DNA of 64,000 bases from an uncultured Psychrobacter sp. (GTDB taxonomy: Bacteria > Pseudomonadota > Gammaproteobacteria > Pseudomonadales > Moraxellaceae), in contig CANLXO010000001.1 in NCBI GenBank assembly GCA_947495055.1, positions 62,001 through 126,000 on the forward strand, given 5' to 3'. The translations under genes and the position numbers were made by a program. Below, piece by piece: positions 56,408-63,944 of the stretch. Within the stretch, counting starts at the first letter, position 1. The number at the start of each line of letters is the position of its first letter. The notes below the pieces were generated by a model. That model was given only the letters and a program-made list of their open reading frames with translations, was not told where the DNA came from and searched no databases.

Positions 56408-56419
56408 TATATAATGGCT
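56408..56419 (+). promoter_or_regulatory. Promoter-like element upstream of the ATP-grasp gene
   Basis: The 12-mer TATATAATGGCT contains TATAAT at 56410-56415, 44 bp before the start codon. It is identical to the element at 51091-51102 upstream of the TerC-like gene. No clear -35 box is visible. Confidence 0.5.
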
Positions 56420-56458
56420 GTCAGATAACACATCAAAACAAGTGACGCTGAGACTATT

Positions 56459-57646
56459 ATGGATAACCCGAATAATCAAAACAACCAGAACCAAAAGGGA
56501 AACAAGCAGCCGTCTGAATTAACTGCCGTTTGGCTCGCAGAAGGGCAATCAAGCCAGCGTGATATGCTTGCCAGTTTACAAGATCTTAAAACAGCATCTG
56601 ATACGCCGTTTACTATTATCGCCTCACATCGTCATCATCGGCCCGAGATTTTTGAATGTGCAGATAGCGTCTATAGAGAGCCCTCTCTAAGTATTAGCGA
56701 TGATGAGTCATTGACAGCTGAACCTAATGAACCTGTTGAATCAGCCGAGCCTGCTGTACCGCGTTGGCAGTTTGTGTTAGAGCAAGCCCAACAACAAAAC
56801 GTAAAAGTGCTCCTCACGGGTCGTAACGGTATCGATTATGAAGCGCACCGTGATACCTTTAGCGCTGCTGGTATCCGTTTATTGACGGGCGCAACTAGCG
56901 TCGACGCATTAGAATCTATCGATGATAAGTTCGCCTTTATGCAGCAATGTCATGCTCATAATATCCCCGTAGCAGACGCTTGGCGGTTTGATACTACCGC
57001 TGAGCTAAAAGCCCTGCTGGCCCAGCATGGTCATCAGCCGCTATGCGTAAAGCCGGTCACAGGTATCTTTGCCCAAGGATTTTGGCGGCTTGACTCTAGC
57101 AAAGCACCAGATGAGGCCTACGATAGCTTTGAGCACTTGTACTTTACCGAAGCCAAAAAAATAAATACCCAGCAATTTATAAGTGCTTATACCAATAGTC
57201 AAATGGTAAAAGAGCGCCCTATTCCTATGCTGCTCATGCCTTTTTTACCAGGGCAAGAGTACTCTATCGACGTGGTCTGTGAACGCGGTGAAGTCTTGGC
57301 CGCCATCACCCGTCATAAGACGGGAAAAGTTCAGCACATTGGTTATGAGAAGCCGGTTATGGAGGTGGTCGTTCCGCTGATTAAAGCCTTTAGCTGCGAC
57401 GGTATCGTCAGCGTACAGACCAAAGCTGATGATGAAGGCCTGCACCGCGTCCTTGAGATCAATTCGCGACCCTCAGGTGGTATCGGTTATACGGCTCATA
57501 GCGGCGTCGATCTGACGCAAGTGGGATTTGGTTATTGGCTCGGACTCACGGACAAGCCCAAACTTGAGGATATCGTCAAAAATATAACACCTTGTCAGGT
57601 ACGCTCGATTATGACCAGTGTGAAGATAGAAGAGCAGGCACTATAG
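56459..57646 (+). CDS. ATP-grasp enzyme of the Ter cluster
   Basis: The 395-residue protein has an N-terminal pre-ATP-grasp region (TAVWLAEGQSSQRDMLASL, residues 20-140) and an ATP-grasp fold: SIDDKFAFMQQCHAHNIPV, CVKPVTGIFAQGFW, LLMPFLPGQEYSIDVV and the metal-binding end VLEINSRPSGGIGYTAHSG. ATP-grasp enzymes join a carboxylate to an amine or thiol using ATP. In Ter loci such an enzyme occurs with phosphoribosyltransferases and a HAD phosphatase in a predicted pathway for a nucleoside-like compound. The enzyme set here fits that prediction, but the substrates are unknown. The ribosome binding site is weak. Confidence 0.85.
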   Translation: MDNPNNQNNQNQKGNKQPSELTAVWLAEGQSSQRDMLASLQDLKTASDTPFTIIASHRHHRPEIFECADSVYREPSLSISDDESLTAEPNEPVESAEPAVPRWQFVLEQAQQQNVKVLLTGRNGIDYEAHRDTFSAAGIRLLTGATSVDALESIDDKFAFMQQCHAHNIPVADAWRFDTTAELKALLAQHGHQPLCVKPVTGIFAQGFWRLDSSKAPDEAYDSFEHLYFTEAKKINTQQFISAYTNSQMVKERPIPMLLMPFLPGQEYSIDVVCERGEVLAAITRHKTGKVQHIGYEKPVMEVVVPLIKAFSCDGIVSVQTKADDEGLHRVLEINSRPSGGIGYTAHSGVDLTQVGFGYWLGLTDKPKLEDIVKNITPCQVRSIMTSVKIEEQAL

Positions 57647-57667
57647 TAAGGTCGTTTTTATTCTGGG

Positions 57668-57708
57668 TCATTACCTATAATAAGATGCGCCTTTATCATA
57701 GGTAATGA
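57668..57708. terminator. Bidirectional hairpin between the ATP-grasp and efflux genes
   Basis: A perfect 11-bp stem TCATTACCTAT/ATAGGTAATGA with a 19-nt loop lies between two convergent genes, with short T-rich ends. Confidence 0.65.
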
Positions 57709-57709
57709 T

Positions 57710-58909
57710 TTAATGGTTGTTGGCACGTAATTCAGGAAACCGCTTGATCATAACGATAACGAGTAGCAGCGCTAATACAGCAATAGCAGCGCCGATGTAG
57801 CCCACGCTTGAGAGTGAGATATAGGTGACTGCGTAACCGCCTAGCAACGCACCCGTACCTATCCCTAAGTTGATGATGCCAGAGAACATCGCCATCACCA
57901 TGTCTTGAGCGTTAATATCGATTTCTATCACTTTGGATTGGATGGTCAACATTAGCAGTATCATGGCGGTACCCCAAACTATGGTGACTATGCCAAATAA
58001 CCATATCGACGTTGCCGTCCATGACATGAGTAGCATCGCGCCTATTATGAGCACCGTGGATACCAGCATCATGGTCATGCTCGATCTGTCACTCCAGCGA
58101 CTAAATATATAACTGCCGATGAGTCCTGCGCCGCCAAATAATAATAAAATAAGCGTCACTAAGTTCTCACTCATCGCGCCGACCCGATTCAAAAAAGGCT
58201 CAATATAAGTATAAGCGGCATAATCTGCGGTAAAGATGATAAAGCAGAATAAATAAAGGCTGACCAACAAAGGATTTTTAAGCAGTTCTGGAATTTTTCT
58301 AAAGGAGCCGTTAAACATACTGGGCAATGTGGGCAGCAGCTTTGCTTGTAGCACAAACACGATAAAAGCGATGATTCCGATACCTGCAAAGGTGGTACGC
58401 CAGCCAAACCATTGACCTAATATACGCCCTATAGGCACGCCTAATACCAGCGCTAAAGACGTCCCTGTAGCCAATATACTAAGCGCTAATGCCCGCTTGT
58501 CCTCAGGCGCTACCCGCAGCGTTATCGCCGCAGTGATGGACCAAAATATCGCATGCGAAAAGGCAATCCCTACTCGGCTCACCAAGAGAACCTGAAAACT
58601 CCATGCAAATACAGATAAAGCATGACTGGCAATAAAGACTACAAATATAGCCAGTAGCAAGCGCTTACGCTCAAACCTACTGGTCAATAGCATCAGAGGC
58701 AATGACATAAGAGCGACGACCCAAGCGTACAGCGTCAACATCCAGCCGGTCTCAGCGGCTGTAATAGAGAAGTCTTTGGCGATATCGCTGAGCAGTGCTA
58801 CAGGGACAAATTCTGTAGTATTAATCACAAAAGCACTGATACCCATCAAGATCACTCGAAAGTACTGCGTGCGGCGAGATACTGAATCCACCTCAAAGTT
58901 ATTTTCCAT
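57710..58909 (-). CDS. MFS sugar efflux transporter (SotB-like)
   Basis: The protein (about 399 residues from the ATG at 58909) has 12 membrane segments and the SotB/YdeA pattern: INTTEFVPVALLSDIAKDF in segment 1, TLYAWVVALMSLPLMLLTSRFERKRLL in the 2-3 loop and SRVGIAFSHAIFWSITAAI in segment 4-5. SotB exports sugars such as arabinose and some drugs. It lies inside the ter cluster in the opposite direction, with a terminator at its 3' side, and may be an unrelated insertion. The frame is open to a GTG at 58945. Confidence 0.88.
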   Translation of the reverse strand: MENNFEVDSVSRRTQYFRVILMGISAFVINTTEFVPVALLSDIAKDFSITAAETGWMLTLYAWVVALMSLPLMLLTSRFERKRLLLAIFVVFIASHALSVFAWSFQVLLVSRVGIAFSHAIFWSITAAITLRVAPEDKRALALSILATGTSLALVLGVPIGRILGQWFGWRTTFAGIGIIAFIVFVLQAKLLPTLPSMFNGSFRKIPELLKNPLLVSLYLFCFIIFTADYAAYTYIEPFLNRVGAMSENLVTLILLLFGGAGLIGSYIFSRWSDRSSMTMMLVSTVLIIGAMLLMSWTATSIWLFGIVTIVWGTAMILLMLTIQSKVIEIDINAQDMVMAMFSGIINLGIGTGALLGGYAVTYISLSSVGYIGAAIAVLALLLVIVMIKRFPELRANNH

Positions 58910-59223
58910 ATCACTGACTACTATAAAAAAGTGCTCAGATAGCACGGCTGACCCAAGAATGAGTGCTAGGACTTAGGAAATATGAGTAAAGAGTAATGCT
59001 CACCAATTTACAGTAATATAGCTCTACTTTTAAATCCAGTTTCGTTCAGCGGCATATTCTAGTACATTGTTTTTTAATTATCTATCAGACTTATGTTCAC
59101 GGTAATTGATTGAGTTCATCAAAATATCTTTGCCCTCCAATTCTCTGCAAAAACCGTTAGAATAGATACGCTTATGCACAACATAACTGTATATTTATAA
59201 GGGTAAATTTAGGGACTAAGCCC
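58910..59223. other. Divergent region between the efflux gene and the TerD-protease gene
   Basis: About 310 bp, AT-rich, without a gene. -10-like TAGAAT (near 59159) and TATATT (near 59190) are present, but no well-spaced -35 box could be assigned to either. Confidence 0.35.
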
Positions 59224-59256
59224 ATGACAAAAACTCAAGCAGAGGGTAAGCGATGA
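59224..59256 (+). CDS. Possible 10-codon leader ORF overlapping the next start
   Basis: An ATG at 59224 opens ten codons (MTKTQAEGKR) ending in TGA at 59254-59256, which overlaps the next gene's start as ATGA. It is preceded by a weak AGGG. The main gene also has its own AGAGGG ribosome binding site inside this small frame. It might couple translation or be a chance occurrence. Confidence 0.3.
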   Translation: MTKTQAEGKR

Positions 59257-60476
59257 GCGCACAGACGGCGCTAGTATTAGGCGCAAATACGGTTATTGAG
59301 CAACCCAACTGCTTAGTCGCTTTTACAGCCAATAATTCGCTTACATTTGGTCAACAGCTCGGTCTGCTTTGGCTGCCTTTAGATGACAGACGAAAAGCCG
59401 CTTGTAGTCCCGCCTATCTACACGCGTCCAAAGACTGGGCGCAGCTAGATGATGCTAACAACCCAAGCGCATGGCAACTTGATTTGCCAAAATTGTTTGA
59501 GACGCAAAATGTGAGCTACTTGCAACTCATTGCTTATACTTACTACGAGCCGAGTTTAAATTTACCAGCGGTTGAATTAGACACTATCAGTCTGACTTTG
59601 AATGATAGTGCTATTCATTATGAATTTGTAGCCAATGAGCGTCATGTCAAAGCCGCTATAATATTAGAGATTTATCAGCGTAATGGTCAGTTTAAGTGCA
59701 GGGCGCTGGGTGAGAGCTCAACCCAAGGGCTAGCGAGCCTAGAGCAGCGCGTACAAGTGAGCTTAGATACTCGCCTGCCAGATACTCATGCGCTCATTCA
59801 ATCCGCGCAGCAGCAGCAACGAGACCAGCGCAATAATGAATCGCGCCCACCGCGTCATGTCACCTCTGGCGAGACGTGGACGGGTACAGCGTTCGCGATT
59901 GATTCCTATCATCTACTGACCTGCTATCATGTCATTGAGTCGGCAGCGATGATAGGTATCCGTCAGCAAGGGCAGCCTGACCGCGAGGCGCAAGTGGTGA
60001 TGAGCGACATCGGTAGTGACTCTGCCATTATTAAAGTTTGCGAGCCACTACCGAGCCATCTACCACTTGCCCAGCAGTGCTCAGATATATTAGGCGAGAC
60101 CATTACCACCTTAGGCTTTCCGCTATCAGGCGTCAGTAGCCAGTTGCAAGTGACTCAAGGCTGCATCTCTGCTCTGACAGGGTTTGGCGATGATATCCGC
60201 TATATGCAATTTACCGCGCCTATCCAACCTGGCTCTAGTGGTAGTCCCTTATTGTTGCCAACAGGCGAGGTCATCGGTATGGTGACAGCCAGCCTCGTCC
60301 ATGAGCAGGCACAAAATATGAACTATGCAGTGAAATTTCAGTTATTATCTGCCCTGCTTGCCAGCGCTGGTATTAGTTTGAATAACTCACACTCTGTATC
60401 AACCGCAACGTTAAGTACACCACAACTAAGCAAACAAAGCCGCAGTGCGCTATGGCTGGTGGGTTGTCAGGGTTAA
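59253..60476 (+). CDS. TerD domain fused to a trypsin-like serine protease
   Basis: The 407-residue protein combines two domains. Residues about 5-170 resemble a divergent TerD domain (GQQLGLLWLPLDDRRKAA, ILEIYQRNGQFKCRALGES). A Gln/Arg-rich linker (about 178-205) follows, then a trypsin-like domain: GTAFAIDSYHLLTCYHVIES with His226, SDIGSDSAIIKV with Asp256, and QPGSSGSPLLLPTGEVIGMV with Ser329, a complete catalytic triad in order. There is no signal peptide, so it should be cytoplasmic. It starts the second, enzyme-rich half of the ter cluster and precedes the PRTase gene by 70 nt. A TerD-guided protease is a plausible stress effector or regulator; that is inference. Confidence 0.88.
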   Translation: MSAQTALVLGANTVIEQPNCLVAFTANNSLTFGQQLGLLWLPLDDRRKAACSPAYLHASKDWAQLDDANNPSAWQLDLPKLFETQNVSYLQLIAYTYYEPSLNLPAVELDTISLTLNDSAIHYEFVANERHVKAAIILEIYQRNGQFKCRALGESSTQGLASLEQRVQVSLDTRLPDTHALIQSAQQQQRDQRNNESRPPRHVTSGETWTGTAFAIDSYHLLTCYHVIESAAMIGIRQQGQPDREAQVVMSDIGSDSAIIKVCEPLPSHLPLAQQCSDILGETITTLGFPLSGVSSQLQVTQGCISALTGFGDDIRYMQFTAPIQPGSSGSPLLLPTGEVIGMVTASLVHEQAQNMNYAVKFQLLSALLASAGISLNNSHSVSTATLSTPQLSKQSRSALWLVGCQG

Positions 60477-60546
60477 AATCCCTTTATACTTATATAAAAT
60501 TATAACGTTACTAAATATCGAAAATTAGAAAAACCAAGGAATATGA

Positions 60547-61809
60547 ATGCCAAATCAGCAATACAGTACGAGCATCACCCTACCTCGCGGTACCTTGAAT
60601 TTAACTTATCAAACCAATAGCGCACTAGATAATAATACCCCTTATCAATTAGAAGACTTACTTGGGTTTGCGCAGCGTATCAATCCCAAACGTGCTTTTT
60701 TGTTTGTCTCAAAAGTCTTAGGTCGGCATATTCCTGTCGCGCCTAGTACCATGCGCACTGCTTTTACGCATTTGGCAAGTTTAGTGCCTAACGATCTGCC
60801 TGAACCCATTTTGGTCATAGGTATGGCGGAGACTGCTGTGGGACTGTCGGCAGGCGTTCATCAAGCGCTACAAACGCGCTACCCTAACGCGCTACTACTG
60901 AACTCTACGCGTCATGCCCAGCATAGCGATGATAATAAGGAGACTTTGCTGACGACGTTTAGCGAAGATCATAGTCACGCCAGCCAGCATCTCATTTATC
61001 AAAGCGCTGATAGAATCACTCAAGAGCAGCTACTCGCCAGCAAGACCTTAATTATGGTCGATGACGAAGCCTCAACGGGTAATACTTGCGTCAATGTGGT
61101 GACCGCTCTACGTCACGCTGGTCTAAGCCAGTTAGAACAAGTGCATCTAACGACTTTGGTGGATTGGTCACTCAATCAAGAGGCACCTGATGCTGATGAC
61201 CACATCTCTACTCGTTTGCCTGATATCGACTTTCAGCGTCATCATCTGCTCTCTGGCGCGTGGCAATGGACGGATGCACCCAATCCTGAGCCGATAACGA
61301 TGCCCTCAGTCGATACCACAGAAGCAGGCTCGCAGCCGTTGGGCAATACTGGCAATTGGGGACGCTTTCCGACGCTCGATAGTACCGATGGCTTTGCTGA
61401 TTATCTTGCAGGATTTCAGTCCGCATTTACCCGTTTTAGTGGACGAGCGACGTTTGATAAAGCACAGTTGCCTGCGCGGATTTTAGTACTCGGTAGTAAT
61501 GAGTTTGTGTGGTTGCCGTTTTTATTGGCAGAATGGATTGAGCAAAATACTGACTCACAGAATAAAGTGAAGTTTAGCGCCTTAACGCGCTCGCCTATCG
61601 CACTCGGTGGTGCGATTACTACCATGCTCAGCTTTCATGATAATTATGGATTGGGCATGACCAATTTTGCTTACAATGTCGAGCCTAGCGATTGGGATTT
61701 GATTGTATTGTGCGTGGAAACGGCTGCTGATAGTGTAGATGATATGTGGCAAGGTTTAGATAATGTTTTGGTGGTAGGTTGTGATGATGGAAGTCTAGAT
61801 TTAGCCTAG
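60547..61809 (+). CDS. Phosphoribosyltransferase with TRSP domain
   Basis: The 420-residue protein has an N-terminal phosphoribosyltransferase domain. Its PRPP-binding motif is LIMVDDEASTGNTCVNVV at about residues 168-185, with GMAETAVGLSAGVH upstream. The C-terminal domain carries the name-giving TRSP motif in SALTRSPIALGGAIT near residue 346, and GMTNFAYNV. This architecture is specific to Ter loci, where it is predicted to attach a base to PRPP in the nucleoside-like pathway; the actual base is unknown. A good ribosome binding site (AAGGA) precedes the start. A palindromic repeat follows. Confidence 0.9.
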   Translation: MPNQQYSTSITLPRGTLNLTYQTNSALDNNTPYQLEDLLGFAQRINPKRAFLFVSKVLGRHIPVAPSTMRTAFTHLASLVPNDLPEPILVIGMAETAVGLSAGVHQALQTRYPNALLLNSTRHAQHSDDNKETLLTTFSEDHSHASQHLIYQSADRITQEQLLASKTLIMVDDEASTGNTCVNVVTALRHAGLSQLEQVHLTTLVDWSLNQEAPDADDHISTRLPDIDFQRHHLLSGAWQWTDAPNPEPITMPSVDTTEAGSQPLGNTGNWGRFPTLDSTDGFADYLAGFQSAFTRFSGRATFDKAQLPARILVLGSNEFVWLPFLLAEWIEQNTDSQNKVKFSALTRSPIALGGAITTMLSFHDNYGLGMTNFAYNVEPSDWDLIVLCVETAADSVDDMWQGLDNVLVVGCDDGSLDLA

Positions 61810-61810
61810 G

Positions 61811-61877
61811 GTGTGGTTAGCGAAGCGTAACCCACCGTTTAAACTTACGAAAAGGTGGGTTACGCGACCAGCTTTTT
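61811..61877. repeat. Palindromic REP-like repeat (GTGGGTTACGC type)
   Basis: A perfect 12-bp inverted repeat GCGTAACCCACC (61825-61836) / GGTGGGTTACGC (61854-61865) lies between two genes of the cluster and is followed by a six-T run. A second possible stem, GGTTAGC/GCGTAACC (61815-61832), competes with it. This sequence type recurs across many bacterial genomes as a dispersed repeat and may also terminate transcription. Confidence 0.7.
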
Positions 61878-61907
61878 TAACTTTATACTTCATTAACGGA
61901 CACTCTT

Positions 61908-62729
61908 ATGACTACCCCATTCTTCCAGAGCAATCCCGACATCGTCAAACCCTACGCGCTCATGGATTTAGACGATACCCTATTTCAAACGCAGCGTAAG
62001 ATCGACGCTTGGGACTTGCCAACGGCTGAATCTGAGAGCTTAGTCTGCGCCACGGTAAATAAACAAGGCGAGCCGTTAAGCTTTATGAGCCAGCGTCAAG
62101 CGAGCTTTTTTAATTGGCTCCTTGCGAGCACTGAATTGATAGTCGTCACTGCACGCGATCGAGACGAGATTAAACGCGTTAAACTGCCTTTTGACAGCTG
62201 GCAAGTGCTGACTCATGGCGCGATTGTTTTGACCAATGATGGTAAGCTTTTGAGCGCGTGGCAGCAGCATATGTATCAGCAGCTAAGTCCCTTGCAAGAC
62301 AAGCTTCACCAACTCAGCCAGCTATTTGCAACTCATAGCAAAAATGAGAATAGTCATCTGGTATTTACGCCGCATATAGACAGCTTTAGTACTGGTTCTA
62401 GTAACAAAGGATTAACCATCTATCTAGCGATAAAGCACGCAAAAAAAGACCATCAAGCGCTAATAGAATTGGCTAAAAAATTGCCAACACTCATACGTGA
62501 TTTTGAACGACACTTTTATGTCCATGTGAACGCTAATAATCTTGCGATACTGCCACATGCGGTGCATAAGCGTCATGCGGTGCAGTTTTTATTAGACCAG
62601 CATTTAGATGTCAAACGTCCAAGTTTTGGTTTTGGTGATAGCTTAGCAGATTTACCCTTTCTACAATTGCTTGACTGGTACGGCATGCCCAATCATGGTC
62701 AAATGCATGACCATACTAGTCGCAAGTAA
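61908..62729 (+). CDS. HAD family hydrolase of the Ter cluster
   Basis: The 273-residue protein has the HAD motifs: motif I MDLDDTLFQTQ with Asp20/Asp22, a motif II-like VVTARDRDEI, and motif IV GFGDSLADLPFL near residue 243. The insert between them is of Cof/phosphatase type. HAD enzymes of this kind remove phosphate groups; in the Ter module it may dephosphorylate a nucleotide-like intermediate. It follows the PRTase gene after the palindromic repeat and precedes the StiP-like gene by 51 nt. Confidence 0.88.
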   Translation: MTTPFFQSNPDIVKPYALMDLDDTLFQTQRKIDAWDLPTAESESLVCATVNKQGEPLSFMSQRQASFFNWLLASTELIVVTARDRDEIKRVKLPFDSWQVLTHGAIVLTNDGKLLSAWQQHMYQQLSPLQDKLHQLSQLFATHSKNENSHLVFTPHIDSFSTGSSNKGLTIYLAIKHAKKDHQALIELAKKLPTLIRDFERHFYVHVNANNLAILPHAVHKRHAVQFLLDQHLDVKRPSFGFGDSLADLPFLQLLDWYGMPNHGQMHDHTSRK

Positions 62730-62780
62730 GTTTAATTTTAAAATATTAATAACAATCGCTTATACAAGTAAAACATCTTT

Positions 62781-63944
62781 ATGACCCATCATAATATACA
62801 AAAATTAGATAAATACGGCTCAGGCAGCTACCTATCTTCTGACGTCACCGTACTGCTCGACATTGTCGATAAAGATGCGGTTGCCGATGTGCCTACTCAA
62901 CAAAAAGAGGCGCTGATTCAAAGCGGGCAGCGTCATTATTCGGACATGTTGACCCTAGAGCAAGCACCAACGGCGATGCATGAGCAATTATACCAGCAGG
63001 CATTAGCGCAAGGTACAGATAGAACGGCGACTGATATTGCTAATTTGGCTTATACATTGCACGATATCTTTGTGCAGACAGTCGATAATGAGCATCCGCT
63101 GGTACTGATCAGCCTAGTGCGAGCAGGTTTGCCGATTGGTGTGTTATTGCAGCGTGCCCTATCAGACGATAGCGATAGCGACTATAACTTGCCCAGTGTG
63201 CATTACGGTATTAGCATCATTCGTGATCGCGGCCTTGATCCTATCGCTATGCAGATGATATTAGATGCTCATCCAAACAGTCCTATCGTATTTGTCGATG
63301 GCTGGACAGGCAAAGGCGCGATTTATCAGGAGTTGGCACGTAGCCTTCAGCCATTTAACGATAGCAGTCATCCTCATTTTGCTACTATTTTTCATCAAGG
63401 AAAAGACGTTATTCCCCTGCTGACACTTGCTGACCCAGCAGGTGTCGCTTGGCTTGCGGCGAGCGAGGAGGACTGGCTCATTCCATCAGGTCTGCTAAAT
63501 AGTACGGTGTCAGGACTGATATCGCGTAGCCTGTATACCGAGCCACAATCGGGACTACATCGCAGTGTATTTTATGATAACTTAGTAGAGGTAGATCATA
63601 GCTTAGCCTTCGTCGATCATAGTGATGCCGCGCGCCGCGCATTGACGAAGCCCTTGCAACGTTTGCCAACTTTTAAGCAGCCACGCTACCAGACTGCTCG
63701 GCTTATAGATAAAATAGCGGCGGATTATCATATTACTAATCGCAATCGTATCAAACCGACCATTGCCGAAGCGACGCGAGCGATATTACGCCGTGATCCT
63801 GAGCGCATTTTGCTGGCGAGCATCGATCATCGGGATACGGTCTTATTAAGGCATTTATGCGACGATCGCGATATCACCATTAACGTTTTAGGTGATAAAA
63901 TATTGCCTTATCAAGCCATTACTTTGATCAAGCAGCGTAGCTAA
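62781..63944 (+). CDS. StiP-family protein (PRTase-like plus PELOTA-like domain)
   Basis: The 387-residue protein matches the family annotated as cysteine protease StiP: KYGSGSYLSSDVTVLLDIV at the start, LISLVRAGLPIGVLLQRAL, the PRPP-loop-like motif FVDGWTGKGAIYQEL at residues 171-185, and a C-terminal PELOTA-like RNA-binding segment TRAILRRDPERILLASIDHRDTV. The only Cys in the whole protein is Cys360, inside that C-terminal domain, so a cysteine protease activity is not supported here. A phosphoribosyltransferase-like role in the Ter pathway is more plausible. It is the last complete gene in the window. Confidence 0.88.
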   Translation: MTHHNIQKLDKYGSGSYLSSDVTVLLDIVDKDAVADVPTQQKEALIQSGQRHYSDMLTLEQAPTAMHEQLYQQALAQGTDRTATDIANLAYTLHDIFVQTVDNEHPLVLISLVRAGLPIGVLLQRALSDDSDSDYNLPSVHYGISIIRDRGLDPIAMQMILDAHPNSPIVFVDGWTGKGAIYQELARSLQPFNDSSHPHFATIFHQGKDVIPLLTLADPAGVAWLAASEEDWLIPSGLLNSTVSGLISRSLYTEPQSGLHRSVFYDNLVEVDHSLAFVDHSDAARRALTKPLQRLPTFKQPRYQTARLIDKIAADYHITNRNRIKPTIAEATRAILRRDPERILLASIDHRDTVLLRHLCDDRDITINVLGDKILPYQAITLIKQRS

